Positions 16,251 through 25,843 of a stretch of 58,897 nucleotides of DNA are shown here, piece by piece. The stretch covers positions 1 to 58,897 of the forward strand of contig JAIBAI010000012.1 of assembly GCA_019695235.1 (NCBI GenBank), read 5' to 3'. Each line of letters starts with the position of its first letter. Within the stretch, counting starts at the first letter, position 1. The notes beneath the pieces are model-generated. The model was not told the origin of the DNA. It searched no databases and saw nothing but the letters and a program-made list of their open reading frames with translations. The DNA comes from Bacteroidia bacterium. GTDB taxonomy: Bacteria; Bacteroidota; Bacteroidia; M30B66. The translations under genes were made by a program, and so were the position numbers.

Positions 16251-17231
16251 TCAACGTCTTCTACGTTTTTTTTGCTGCACTGGCCTCTTGGGGGCTGTAT
16301 ATTTTCGCACCAGGTCAAAGCCGCCATATATCCTGTTTCCATCCGGCAAAACAAGCTCATAACTGTACTTTCCTGATACACAACCGTTTCCATCCCAATT
16401 GTTTCGGTATGAACGCTCTTTGAACACTTCCTCCCCTTTTGAATTTCTGATTAAAATCCCTGTATAAGGTTGAAGGTCATGAATAAAGAACACATCATTA
16501 AAGCCGTCGTTATTGGGTGTTACTACATTTGGCACCACCAGACTGCCTTTTTTGGTATGGGTTTTCTGAAAATCCACCTGCGTATTTGTGGTTTCAGCTG
16601 ATTGAAAGCATGGCTGTAGCGTTATCTCGTCAATTTGCAAATAGGATAGCCTGAAAAGTGCCTTCCGGTTGTTCACCTGCAAGGAAGTTTCTGCATCGTT
16701 CCTGAAATTACCTAATACCAGGTTCGTTTCGCCCCCCTTTGCTTTTATTGGCACCACCAATTTTTGCCATTGGTCATCGGGGGCGACGGCCTCCTGAGCG
16801 GGGTGCTTCCACACTGGTTTTGTGTGAATCGGACTGCTTCCATGCTGACTTATTTTTTCTGCACCCAGCCAGACACCAAAACCATCGCAGCGGTAATAAC
16901 TTCCTTCGCTTGTTCGCACCCATAAACTAAGTTCATAGCATGAGTCCTTAAGTAGCGGGGCAGTAAGCGTGCATGCTATATACTCACGGTAGGCCTGATT
17001 GTCTTCATCGTATAAAATGATTCCTGCGGCTACACTTCCTCGGTATGCAGCGGCGCTTCCATAGCGGCGGTGAAGTGTTCCTGTTAGGTCAGGACTACCC
17101 GCACCGGGCGAGAACCAGCGAGTGGTATCGTTAAAACCTTTTGTTAGTTCAAAGCCTCCATCGGGAACATAATTTTGTGCATTCAGCATGCCAACAATCA
17201 GCAAGCATGCAAGCAGCAAGCAACGCATCAT
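16251..17231 (-). CDS. exported protein with CHU_C/gliding-type C-terminal domain
   Basis: This 326-residue protein has a signal peptide (about 1-18, ending MLNAQ). A carbohydrate-binding-like N-terminal part follows: YVPDGGFELTKG, then SCYELSLWVRTSEG, the jelly-roll pattern seen in T9SS substrates. The C-terminus has the CHU_C pattern: VPNVVTPNNDGFNDVFFI, then RNNWDGNG, then GKYSYELVLPDGNRIYGGF. Such domains send proteins through the type IX secretion system. Unusually, about 17 strongly basic residues follow it (KRPVQQKKRRRR at the end). The start overlaps the upstream gene by 4 bp (ATGA), indicating coupling to the helical protein gene. Confidence 0.8.
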   Translation of the reverse strand: MMRCLLLACLLIVGMLNAQNYVPDGGFELTKGFNDTTRWFSPGAGSPDLTGTLHRRYGSAAAYRGSVAAGIILYDEDNQAYREYIACTLTAPLLKDSCYELSLWVRTSEGSYYRCDGFGVWLGAEKISQHGSSPIHTKPVWKHPAQEAVAPDDQWQKLVVPIKAKGGETNLVLGNFRNDAETSLQVNNRKALFRLSYLQIDEITLQPCFQSAETTNTQVDFQKTHTKKGSLVVPNVVTPNNDGFNDVFFIHDLQPYTGILIRNSKGEEVFKERSYRNNWDGNGCVSGKYSYELVLPDGNRIYGGFDLVRKYTAPKRPVQQKKRRRR

Positions 17232-18700
17232 GAAAAATCCTCCGGCAATTTGATTCTGTGTTTTGTCAGCAGTTCAATTGATTTTTGCTCTAACCACGCC
17301 AAATCAGCCGCTGGTTTAGTTGACAGAATTTCCTGATGTATTGGCAAGCCCATGGTTTCTTTGCCCAGTTTTACCCGGATGAGTTTGTAAATCAATTTAA
17401 TAAAATTTGAATAGGTAGTCCGCTGCGATTCAGAAATAAAGCGATTTCTCTTTAAATATACCTTAAACGCATCGGTGAGTGATAAAAATGCTTCGTATTC
17501 ATCAAGTTCAAAATACACTTTCATTAACAATGACTTTGAATCAAGATGGTAATAAACATCGTTGAACTCAACCCTTAGCAGCATACGCAATGCTTTATCG
17601 TATTCTTTCCGGGCAAAATGAACCCATGCCATGCTGTAAGTGAAGGCATTTTCGCTGTATTCAGGATTGAGTTTCTCTTTGTACCGGGCAATAAAGTCAC
17701 TCACCCAGGCCACCTCCCCTAAACGAAGGCCGGTGGTAACAATGTTTTTAAAATCAGGCTGTGATACAAATTGACCTTCATAAATCAAGCCCTGGCTAAC
17801 CATAGTTTGATAGAGAAAAAAGATTTCATTTAAGGCACCTTTATCGCCCCGGTTAATTCTACGAATGCAATCATTTTGTGCAAACACATACATCCCGCGA
17901 AGTTCACGACTGCTGAAGAGCTGACTTGATTTTGCCAACTCATCAAGTAATGCCAGATAATTTTCATGATTACCAGCCTCAGTAAGGCTTATGTAAATCA
18001 TTTTGTAAATTCTGATGGCCGGAATATCATCAAATTGTCCTTGCCGGATGTATTGCATCACCTGGTCGAAAAAACGCAGATTGTACTCAACCGAAAGAAT
18101 ATTTCTACGGTTAATCATCTCACAATAGAAACGCAAACCTTTAACCAGGTAGGCGATTTCAAGATTATCAATCAGCGCTTGCAGGCTCGAATCAAAAGCC
18201 CTGTTGCGCTTTTCAGAAGTATGCTCATAAGAAATCTCACTTATTTGCTGCTGATTAAAGTAATAGGCATGGTCGCGCATTTGATTGCCTGCATTCATCT
18301 GCTGAAGGCTTTCAAGCTCCTGCAGAAAAAATTTATCCTGATTGCGCTCAAGAAGCCCACTGGCCAAATGGTACTTTTTTCTAAAGGCATCCTTCTGATA
18401 TTCCTGATAAGCGATAAAGTCTTCCAAAAGCTTTGTGAGGTCTGAAAGCAGGTATCTGATTTTCTGATCGCTGTATGTTTCTTTAGGGTAGAATTTTTTA
18501 AAAAACAGCGTCTTTTCAAGCTGCTCCTGCTCAAATTGAGGATGAAAACCGGATAGATGCTCAAGGAAAACCTGCAGTTTTTCGTTCTTATTGAAAAAGG
18601 AAGCTCCTGCAAACAACTGAAAATCCTTGATTTCCTTCTTGTTAAGTGTTTTTAATAACAGGATAAGCTTGCTTCCGTGCATCTTCCATTGGTCAGGCAA
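17228..18700 (-). CDS. all-helical protein, unknown function (Bacteroidota-specific type)
   Basis: The 490-residue protein has no signal peptide or membrane segment. The sequence is predicted to be almost entirely helical, with repeated pairs rich in aromatic and charged residues (for example FFKKFYPKETYSDQKIRYLLSDL and EIAYLVKGLRFYCEMINRRN). This fits a TPR-like superhelical scaffold, but I see no exact TPR consensus. I do not recognise a family with known function. ATG at 18682 (MHGSKL) is an alternative start. It is the first gene of a coupled pair with the CHU_C protein. A role in supporting surface-protein export is possible from context only. Confidence 0.7.
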   Translation of the reverse strand: MPDQWKMHGSKLILLLKTLNKKEIKDFQLFAGASFFNKNEKLQVFLEHLSGFHPQFEQEQLEKTLFFKKFYPKETYSDQKIRYLLSDLTKLLEDFIAYQEYQKDAFRKKYHLASGLLERNQDKFFLQELESLQQMNAGNQMRDHAYYFNQQQISEISYEHTSEKRNRAFDSSLQALIDNLEIAYLVKGLRFYCEMINRRNILSVEYNLRFFDQVMQYIRQGQFDDIPAIRIYKMIYISLTEAGNHENYLALLDELAKSSQLFSSRELRGMYVFAQNDCIRRINRGDKGALNEIFFLYQTMVSQGLIYEGQFVSQPDFKNIVTTGLRLGEVAWVSDFIARYKEKLNPEYSENAFTYSMAWVHFARKEYDKALRMLLRVEFNDVYYHLDSKSLLMKVYFELDEYEAFLSLTDAFKVYLKRNRFISESQRTTYSNFIKLIYKLIRVKLGKETMGLPIHQEILSTKPAADLAWLEQKSIELLTKHRIKLPEDFS

Positions 18701-18895
18701 ACAAAAGTAAGAGGTTAGGCTTCAACTCTGACCATGTAGGTAGTAATACTGTCTGAAAATTTCCGACAAAACAACACATCAAATTAAAGCATTATATTGA
18801 TAATGTGCTATTTACGCAATTACAACAGGCGAAATTCAGTAGACAGGTGCTGATAAGCCGGCAAACATGTCTGCAAATTGCCGTATTTTTCTTAT

Positions 18896-18903
18896 TATCT
18901 TTG
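18896..18903 (+). promoter_or_regulatory. -7 promoter element
   Basis: TATCTTTG is an exact TAnnTTTG match, 19 bp upstream of the T9SS protein gene at 18923. Confidence 0.65.
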
Positions 18904-18922
18904 AATTGTAAAACCACGGGTT

Positions 18923-19774
18923 ATGAAAAAAGCAGTATTCACCAGTATTTTTAGCCTTGTATTAGCTGCATTGCAATTGGCCTCATTGAGTCTGTTGGCT
19001 GGCAATGAAACAAAATGGACCAGGCCGGTGCAAATAAACCTCGATGAGGCAACCCTGCAATCTCAACCTGATATAATCAATTTAACGATTCAAATCGAAA
19101 AACCTGTTGGGGTACAAGATTTTACAATTGTTCCCATTGATGCAAATCCTTTTATTGAAATTGTTCATCCGCCCAGAACAGGTGGAAAGAAGGATGGAAA
19201 AATTGATGTGGATATTATCATCCGTAGGGGTGCCTGGATTGCAAGCAATAAAGATGATGTTGACTGGACGGTCAGCTCAGTAAGTCTTTCTGCTTTTAAA
19301 GTTGAGTTTATCACAGTTGACAATATTTCGGGGGTTACTGTTTCAAATGAAATTCCAGGCAATTACATGGGGAGCGCCCGAATTACGGGTATCTCTTTCG
19401 ACGACAAACCGGTACAACCAGCCTCGCCACAGACTTCTGTAGGCTTTGGCAAACTGGCCTCTACGGTACTGAAAAACAATGAGCTTTCAAACGCCCAGTC
19501 CAACAGCATTACTGCTGCCTCTTCGCAGCTTCGTATTTTTCCGATGCCCGTTCGCGATGGTCTGCTAAACATTGAGATTCCTGCTGAATTAAATGTTGCA
19601 AGCCTTAGCATACACAATGCCCTGGGTGCAGTTGTACGTACCTTAAATGCTTCTTCAATGACCGGCATCATCACCATCTCGGTACAGGATATCGAAAGTG
19701 GTGTATATTTTCTGCGGGTTCAGTCAAAAGATGGCCGTCAGGAAATTGTAAAGCGTTTCTTTATCCGGAATTAA
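18923..19774 (+). CDS. T9SS type A sorting domain protein, unknown function
   Basis: This 283-residue secreted protein has a signal peptide at about 1-26 (ending LLAGN). A beta-rich body of about 170 residues (TIQIEKPVGVQDFTIVP and similar) resembles an Ig-like or cohesin-like fold, but I cannot name it. After a serine-rich linker, the C-terminal 80 residues form a type A sorting domain: LRIFPMPVRDGLLNIEIP, SIHNALGAVV, then ESGVYFLRVQS and the final KRFFI. The protein is therefore probably secreted through the type IX system and attached to the surface. A consensus -7 element lies upstream. No operon partner is evident. Confidence 0.85.
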   Translation: MKKAVFTSIFSLVLAALQLASLSLLAGNETKWTRPVQINLDEATLQSQPDIINLTIQIEKPVGVQDFTIVPIDANPFIEIVHPPRTGGKKDGKIDVDIIIRRGAWIASNKDDVDWTVSSVSLSAFKVEFITVDNISGVTVSNEIPGNYMGSARITGISFDDKPVQPASPQTSVGFGKLASTVLKNNELSNAQSNSITAASSQLRIFPMPVRDGLLNIEIPAELNVASLSIHNALGAVVRTLNASSMTGIITISVQDIESGVYFLRVQSKDGRQEIVKRFFIRN

Positions 19775-19971
19775 AGCAAAGCTGTGCCTGCGCAGCCCAA
19801 AGGCTGTAAATGCAATGCCCAATTCATTTTAGGCAAATAATATCTTCTGTGCGTACAGTGGCCTGGCAGGGTTATCTTTTTATCGGATGACAATCAAACA
19901 AAGATTCATCAACGGTTTTTTTGTCGAAACAAAACATCCGCTTTGCTGTTTATTAGCTTCAATTTACAAGC

Positions 19972-20463
19972 ATGTATAAAATAGTGAAACACCTTATTCT
20001 ATTGGCAATTGTCAGCCCGATATTACTACAGGCACAGGCCAATGAGGCTATGAAAAAACAAACTGACCTGGGCATATACCCCAAGGCAGATGAGGGCTAT
20101 AAGCGGGTAATTATTCAGGTTCCGGCAAAGAAGTCGGAAGATTTGCTCAAGTTGGAAATCGTTGCAGGAAAGACCGAGCAGGTTGATTGTAACCACTATT
20201 TTATTTCAGGCACCATTGAAGAACAAATGTTGGAAGGCTGGGGTTATGTTTATTACAAAGTGGTATCTGACGGACAAATGGGCGGCACACGCATGGCCTG
20301 TCCTGACCAAAAGAAAACACAGCGCTTTATTCAAATGCCCTCCCGGCTTACAAGTTACAATAGCAAAATCCCGCTTGTTGTGTATGTACCCATTGATATG
20401 GAAGTGAAATACCGGGTATGGAAAGCAGGAAAAACTTTAAAAAGTTCAGTAATCGCCAAATAA
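19972..20463 (+). CDS. ecotin family serine protease inhibitor
   Basis: The 163-residue periplasmic protein has a signal peptide (about 1-23, ending AQAN). It matches ecotin along its length: VDCNHYFISG, LEGWGYVYYKV, MACPDQKK, YNSKIPLVVYVP and VKYRVWKA. The disulfide pair corresponds to C73 and C110. Ecotins form dimers that clamp serine proteases. By alignment on the second cysteine, the P1 residue is R107 (P1' M108), where E. coli ecotin has methionine, so preference should move toward trypsin-like proteases. The gene is 49 bp ahead of the PD40-amidohydrolase gene. Confidence 0.93.
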   Translation: MYKIVKHLILLAIVSPILLQAQANEAMKKQTDLGIYPKADEGYKRVIIQVPAKKSEDLLKLEIVAGKTEQVDCNHYFISGTIEEQMLEGWGYVYYKVVSDGQMGGTRMACPDQKKTQRFIQMPSRLTSYNSKIPLVVYVPIDMEVKYRVWKAGKTLKSSVIAK

Positions 20464-20512
20464 ACAGGCACTAAGTAAATGATTTGTAACTTGCGCGGCT
20501 TAAGAAAAAGCT

Positions 20513-23500
20513 ATGCGTTACCTCATTCTACTGGCTTGTTTGTGTGCAAGTCAACTATGGGCTCAGCCGACGAAAGAAGAAAAATGGGATGTAAATAACC
20601 CGCCTGGTCCGTTTAAGGAGGTTTCATTCGCGCTTGACGAAGGAACCTGGATGAACCTTGATTTAAGTCCTGACGGCAAAACCCTGGTCTTTGACCTGCT
20701 TGGAGATATCTATTCTATGCCTTCGGAAGGTGGCGAAGCGAAGGTGTTAAGGCAGGGTTTTGCCTACGAAGTACAGCCGCGATTTAGCCCTGACGGGAAG
20801 AAGATTTCGTTTACAAGTGATGCAGGTGGTGCCGATAATATCTGGGTGATGAATGCTGATGGCACAGATGCCCGTCAGGTTACACAGGAAGACTTCCGAC
20901 TTTTAAATAATGCATCATGGACTCCTGATGGTGAATATCTGGTTGCCCGGAAACATTTTACTTCGACCCGTTCGGCAGGTGCAGGCGAAATCTGGATGTA
21001 CCATATTTCAGGAGGTGCAGGATTACAACTTACCAAAAAGAAAAACGACCAGCAGGATGCAGGTGAACCTATTGTATCTGCTGATGGTCGTTATGTATAT
21101 TACAGCGAGGACTTTTACCCCGGAGGTCATTTTAGCTATAACAAAGACCCTAATAAACAAATCTATGTAATTCGTCGTCTTGACCGTAAAACGGGCGATA
21201 TAGAAAATGTAGTACAAGGCCCGGGAGGTGCTGTACGGCCTGTATTATCACACAATGGGAAACTGCTTGCATTTGTACGGCGGGTAAGAGACAAGAGTGT
21301 CCTTTACTTACATGACTTAAATACAGGACAACAATGGCCTGTATACGACAAACTCAGCAAAGATCAGCAGGAAGCATGGGCTTTGTTTGGGGTGTACACC
21401 AATTATTCATTTACCCCGGATGACCGTTCACTTATTATCTGGGCGGAGGGGAAAATCAGAAAAATCAATGTCAGCGACGGCTCGGAAGCCATTATACCCT
21501 TCAAGGCCAATAGCAAGCACAGGATTACTGAGGCCCTGCGTTTTAAACAAGATGTTGCCCCCGACAGCTTTTTGGTAAATACTATTCGGCATGCTGTAAC
21601 CTCACCTGATGGCAAGGTTTTGGTGTTCAATGCAGCCGGATACCTTTGGCGCAAGACCCTTCCTAATGGTAAGCCTGAAAGGTTAACTAAGGGCAGTGAT
21701 TTTGAATTTGAACCCTGTTTCTCGCCTGACGGGAAGCAGTTGATATTTGTAAGCTGGAATGATACAGCCCTAGGCAGCATCCGATTGGCCAACAACACAC
21801 CCGGTACTTCAGTTAAAACGCTGACGCAGGAGAAAGGAATTTACCGGGCGCCGCGGTACTCTCCGGATGGCAATAGTATCGTATTCGCCATGGAAGCTGG
21901 AAACGACCATCAGGGATTTAGTTATACCGAAAAACCAGGTATTTACCTGATGCCTTCAAAAGGTGGTGCTGCCAAACAATTGCTCAAACATGGCGAATAC
22001 CCCTGTTTTTCTGCCGACGGACAACGCATTTTTTTCTCACATAATGCTACCATATTCAGTGGACTTGAAAAGAGCCTTAAAAGTTGTGACCTTAACGGGT
22101 TTGATCAGCGCAGCCATTTTACATCAAAATACAGTGGGCTTATCACACCAAGTCCGGACAATAAATGGGTAGCCTTTACCGAACTGCATAAGGTATATGT
22201 TGCACCTTTCGCCCTAACCGGGCAGGCTGTTGAGCTGAGCAGTGCCAATAAGTCTTATCCCATTAGTCAGGTTGCCCGTGATGCAGGTACGAGTCTGCAT
22301 TGGAGCAACGACAATAAAAGTTTGTTCTGGGTAAGTGGGCAGCAGTATTTTAAGGCAGACCTGAATAAGCGTTTCAGCTTTTTAGCAGGCGCCCCTGATT
22401 CAATTGCCCCTCCGGATACTGCCGGAATTGCCATTGGTTTGAAGCTGGCAACAGATAAGCCCAAAGGTTTAACCGCCATGACCAATGCGCGGATTGTAAC
22501 CATGAAAGGTAATGAAATCATTGAAGAAGGCACTATTATTATTCGTGACAACCGCATTGAGCAGGTTGGTGCTTCAAAAGACATTCAGCTACCAAAGGAG
22601 GCAACGGTAATTGACTGTAAGGGTAAGACCATTACGCCTGGTTTTGTTGATGTGCATGCGCATTTAGGCACTTTTCGTTATGGATTAAGTCCGCAAAAAC
22701 AATGGTCATATTATGCCAACCTTGCCTATGGTGTAACCACAACGCATGACCCATCTTCAAATTCTGAGATGGTATTCTCGCAGAGTGAAATGGTAAAGGC
22801 AGGCAATATGGTTGGGCCACGCATTTTTTCTACCGGTACTATATTGTATGGGGCAGATGGTGATTTCAAAGCAGTAATTAATAATCCGGAAGATGCAAGG
22901 AGTGCCCTGCGACGCACCAAGGCTTATGGTGCTTTTTCGGTGAAGAGTTACAATCAGCCTCGCCGTAATCAGCGTCAGCAGGTAATTGCCGCTGGACGTT
23001 CACTGAACATGATGGTTGTACCCGAAGGAGGTTCACACTTTTTTCACAACATGAGCATGCTACTTGACGGGCATACCGGCATTGAACATAATGTGCCTGT
23101 ACACCATATATACGATGATGTTGTAAAACTCTGGAGTAATACGCAATCAGGCTACACCCCTACCCTTATCGTTGCCTATGGGAGCGTGCAGGGCGAGAAT
23201 TACTGGTATCAGAAAACCAATGTATGGGAAAAGGAACGTTTGTTACGCTTTACGCCAAGAGCCATTATAGATGCCCGCTCCAGGCATCGTACCATGAGTC
23301 CGGACGAAGAATTTGAAAACGGCTTTGTTCAGGTATCCAAAGATTGTAAGAAGTTATCAGATGCGGGGGTAAAGGTAAACCTGGGAGGTCATGGGCAGTT
23401 ACAAGGCCTTGGTGCCCACTGGGAGCTGTGGATGTTACAGATGGGTGGCATGAGTACCCTGGAAGCATTACGGGCAGCAACCTTTAATGGAGCACATTAT

Positions 23501-23779
23501 ATAGGGATGGACCATGAAATTGGCAGCCTTGAAAAAGGCAAGCTTGCCGACCTTATTGTATTCGATAAAAACCCATTGGAGAATATACAAAACTCAGAGT
23601 TTATCAAGTACACCATGGTAAATGGACGACTTTATGATGCTGAAACGATGCAGGAAACCGGGCGCACGCCCCGCCTGCAGACCCCTTTTTACTGGGAACA
23701 GCACCGTTCGAGTTTGAATTTCCCATGGCACGAAGAAACCAATGGTTTTCATTCTCACTCCTGTGGGTGCCAGCACTAA
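20513..23779 (+). CDS. PD40 beta-propeller / amidohydrolase fusion, exported
   Basis: This 1088-residue protein has a signal peptide (about 1-17, ending LWAQ). Residues of roughly 50-630 carry TolB-like PD40 repeats, seen as recurring FSPDGKKISFTSD, SPDGKVLVFNA and YSPDGNSIVFAME units. From about residue 650 comes an amidohydrolase barrel: metal-binding VDVHAHLG, a later HTGIEHNV, and a C-terminal GSLEKGKLADLIVFDKNPLENI. It ends HSHSCGCQH, a short metal-binding-looking tail. Such proteins are thought to be exported hydrolases of cyclic amides or dipeptides, with the propeller shaping access; the substrate is not known. It may be cotranscribed with ecotin. Confidence 0.9.
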   Translation: MRYLILLACLCASQLWAQPTKEEKWDVNNPPGPFKEVSFALDEGTWMNLDLSPDGKTLVFDLLGDIYSMPSEGGEAKVLRQGFAYEVQPRFSPDGKKISFTSDAGGADNIWVMNADGTDARQVTQEDFRLLNNASWTPDGEYLVARKHFTSTRSAGAGEIWMYHISGGAGLQLTKKKNDQQDAGEPIVSADGRYVYYSEDFYPGGHFSYNKDPNKQIYVIRRLDRKTGDIENVVQGPGGAVRPVLSHNGKLLAFVRRVRDKSVLYLHDLNTGQQWPVYDKLSKDQQEAWALFGVYTNYSFTPDDRSLIIWAEGKIRKINVSDGSEAIIPFKANSKHRITEALRFKQDVAPDSFLVNTIRHAVTSPDGKVLVFNAAGYLWRKTLPNGKPERLTKGSDFEFEPCFSPDGKQLIFVSWNDTALGSIRLANNTPGTSVKTLTQEKGIYRAPRYSPDGNSIVFAMEAGNDHQGFSYTEKPGIYLMPSKGGAAKQLLKHGEYPCFSADGQRIFFSHNATIFSGLEKSLKSCDLNGFDQRSHFTSKYSGLITPSPDNKWVAFTELHKVYVAPFALTGQAVELSSANKSYPISQVARDAGTSLHWSNDNKSLFWVSGQQYFKADLNKRFSFLAGAPDSIAPPDTAGIAIGLKLATDKPKGLTAMTNARIVTMKGNEIIEEGTIIIRDNRIEQVGASKDIQLPKEATVIDCKGKTITPGFVDVHAHLGTFRYGLSPQKQWSYYANLAYGVTTTHDPSSNSEMVFSQSEMVKAGNMVGPRIFSTGTILYGADGDFKAVINNPEDARSALRRTKAYGAFSVKSYNQPRRNQRQQVIAAGRSLNMMVVPEGGSHFFHNMSMLLDGHTGIEHNVPVHHIYDDVVKLWSNTQSGYTPTLIVAYGSVQGENYWYQKTNVWEKERLLRFTPRAIIDARSRHRTMSPDEEFENGFVQVSKDCKKLSDAGVKVNLGGHGQLQGLGAHWELWMLQMGGMSTLEALRAATFNGAHYIGMDHEIGSLEKGKLADLIVFDKNPLENIQNSEFIKYTMVNGRLYDAETMQETGRTPRLQTPFYWEQHRSSLNFPWHEETNGFHSHSCGCQH

Positions 23780-23788
23780 GCACCGAGT

Positions 23789-23816
23789 AAAATTGGTTGC
23801 CCTCACGACCAATTTT
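23789..23816 (+). terminator. hairpin after the amidohydrolase gene
   Basis: The 9-bp arms AAAATTGGT/ACCAATTTT are separated by a 10-nt loop, 10 bp after the stop codon. There is no good T-run after it, so it is a weak terminator or mRNA 3' end structure. Confidence 0.5.
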
Positions 23817-23935
23817 AATATAAAATGCTGATTATCAACGTTTTACAAAAATGTATTATTAACAACTACTTGTTGATGCGTTGATATATAGAGGGATACG
23901 ACCAAGAATATTCGTCATATATCTTCGTGTTCATG

Positions 23936-24136
23936 ATGAAATTCTTCGGAAAGTTCTGTTTTATCCAATCGCTATTTCTGCTGCCAATGAGCTTGCGCCT
24001 GTTAAGTGATGCCCTTGATGTTACGGGCTCATCACAGCCGCAGCAAATGGGTGTAGGGGTTTGGATTTTCTTTTCGCTGGTGTTTTCGCTTATGGTACTT
24101 AGTGGCTGGTTTGGCCTGAGAGTAATCCGTAAGTAA
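23936..24136 (+). CDS. small two-segment membrane protein, unknown
   Basis: This is a possible 66-residue protein: MKFFGKFCFIQSLFLLPMSL, a short polar loop (DALDVTGSSQPQQ), then a hydrophobic segment VWIFFSLVFSLMVLSGWFGL and the end RVIRK. The pattern of two membrane segments with a positive C-terminus is plausible for a real small protein. An ATG at 23933 is an equally good start. I recognise no family. It lies 98 bp before the S41 protease start and could be cotranscribed with it. The opposite-strand reading frame here looks like a shadow. Confidence 0.5.
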   Translation: MKFFGKFCFIQSLFLLPMSLRLLSDALDVTGSSQPQQMGVGVWIFFSLVFSLMVLSGWFGLRVIRK

Positions 24137-24234
24137 GGCAACACAAGTGGATCAGATGCTCAGGCAAGGGCTTTGTCTCTATGCTTGTTGATTCAATTCG
24201 TTTGTCGTTATTTGCATTCCTATTTTTTGGCAAG

Positions 24235-25839
24235 ATGACAAACCGAATGTTGCGGGGCGCATTGTTAAGCGCTTTTTTAATTCTTTTCAGCCTTGAGGGG
24301 CTTCAGGCTCAGCGCTATGCGAGCAAAGAAACTGAGAAGTTCGACTACCTGATGTATTTTCTGACCAATAATTATGTTGACTCAGTTGATACCCATGCAC
24401 TCACCGAGGATGGTTTTAGGGCAATACTAAAAAAGCTTGATCCACATTCAATTTACCTGACACGTGAAGAATTGAAAGAAATGGATGAGCCCCTGGTTGG
24501 GAATTTCGATGGTGTTGGAATTCAGTTCAATATACTTGACGACACGATAGTTGTTGTAAACACTATTGTTGGTGGTCCATCTGAAAAATTAGGCATTCTG
24601 GCCGGTGATAAAATCGTAAGAATCGGCGATGAGGTGATGACCAATATGAAAATCAAGAACAAAGATGTGATGACCCGTCTGCGTGGCCCAAGAGGCACTG
24701 TTGTAAAGGTGGGTATTTACCGCAAGGGTATTAAAGACCTGCTTGATTTTACCATTACCCGTGATAAAATTCCGCTGACCAGCATTGACGCAACATATAT
24801 GGCCGATCAGGAAACGGGTTATGTAAAATTGAGTCGCTTCAGTGCCACCTCCGGCCAGGAATTTGTTGAAGCTTTGAATAAGCTCAAAGCGATGGGCATG
24901 AAGAACCTGATTCTTGACCTTGCAGGCAATGGTGGTGGCTATTTGCAAACTGCAATTGACATTTGCGATCAGGCACTTCCGGATAAAAGCCTTGTTGTTT
25001 ACACCCAAGGCAAAGCAGCAAACAGTAGGGTTGACTACCATTCAACTTCAAAAGGAATGTTTGAGAAAGGAAAACTTATTGTGTTGATAGACGAAGGTTC
25101 AGCTTCTGCGTCGGAAATTGTTTCAGGTGCGGTTCAAGACCTTGACAGAGGTATTGTAATTGGTCGTCGTTCTTTTGGCAAGGGTTTGGTGCAAAATTCA
25201 TTTCCTTTTCCGGATGGTTCGGCAATGCGACTGACCACTGCCCGCTATTATACCCCTTCCGGCCGTTGTATTCAAAAGCCTTATTCAGAAGGGGTTGATG
25301 ATTATTACAACGACTTAAATGAGCGGTACAAACACGGTGAATTTACAAACAAAGACAGCATCCATTTTTCCGACTCATTAAAGTATTATACCATAGGCAA
25401 ACGGTTAGTTTACGGGGGAGGCGGCATTATGCCCGATATCTTTATTCCACTTGATACAAGTGAGAATTCAAAGTACCTCAATGATGTTTACCGGAATGGC
25501 ATTTTCAACAAGTTCACACTCAAATATGTAGACCAGCACCGGGCTGAATTAAATACCCTTTACCCCGAATTTAAGTCATTTGCTACTAAGTTTGTTGTGA
25601 ATGACCAGATGCTGAATGAATTTTTTGAGACCGCTGATGCTGAAGGAATTAAGAGAAATGAGGAGGAGATAAAGCGCTCAACAATGTTTATTCGCAGGCA
25701 GTTAAAAGCAATAATTGCTAATCAACTTTGGGGCACCAATGAATATTACCAGGTAGTAAACGAAAACAACCCCATGCTGAAAGAAGCTATGCGGCAAATG
25801 AAATCTGATAGTTTCAAAAAAATGAAACTATCGTATTAA
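24235..25839 (+). CDS. S41 family C-terminal processing protease (CtpA/Prc type), exported
   Basis: This 534-residue periplasmic serine protease uses a Ser-Lys dyad. The signal peptide starts at MTNRMLRGALLSAFLILFS; an upstream ATG at 24181 would add 18 residues of doubtful value, so 24235 is preferred. A PDZ domain follows (FDGVGIQFNI, then IVGGPSEKLGILAGDKIVRIGD). The S41 core contains the serine region DEGSASASEIVSGAV and the lysine in RRSFGKGLVQ. A C-terminal helical region of about 130 residues continues to KKMKLSY. The family cleaves C-termini of envelope proteins. It converges with the O-methyltransferase gene, with 4 bp between the stop codons. Confidence 0.94.
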   Translation: MTNRMLRGALLSAFLILFSLEGLQAQRYASKETEKFDYLMYFLTNNYVDSVDTHALTEDGFRAILKKLDPHSIYLTREELKEMDEPLVGNFDGVGIQFNILDDTIVVVNTIVGGPSEKLGILAGDKIVRIGDEVMTNMKIKNKDVMTRLRGPRGTVVKVGIYRKGIKDLLDFTITRDKIPLTSIDATYMADQETGYVKLSRFSATSGQEFVEALNKLKAMGMKNLILDLAGNGGGYLQTAIDICDQALPDKSLVVYTQGKAANSRVDYHSTSKGMFEKGKLIVLIDEGSASASEIVSGAVQDLDRGIVIGRRSFGKGLVQNSFPFPDGSAMRLTTARYYTPSGRCIQKPYSEGVDDYYNDLNERYKHGEFTNKDSIHFSDSLKYYTIGKRLVYGGGGIMPDIFIPLDTSENSKYLNDVYRNGIFNKFTLKYVDQHRAELNTLYPEFKSFATKFVVNDQMLNEFFETADAEGIKRNEEEIKRSTMFIRRQLKAIIANQLWGTNEYYQVVNENNPMLKEAMRQMKSDSFKKMKLSY

Positions 25840-25843
25840 GCAT

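Noticed and set aside
23866-24144. 92-residue minus-strand frame before the S41 protease gene
   Set aside because: The plus strand encodes a more plausible small membrane protein; the minus frame has no recognisable features.
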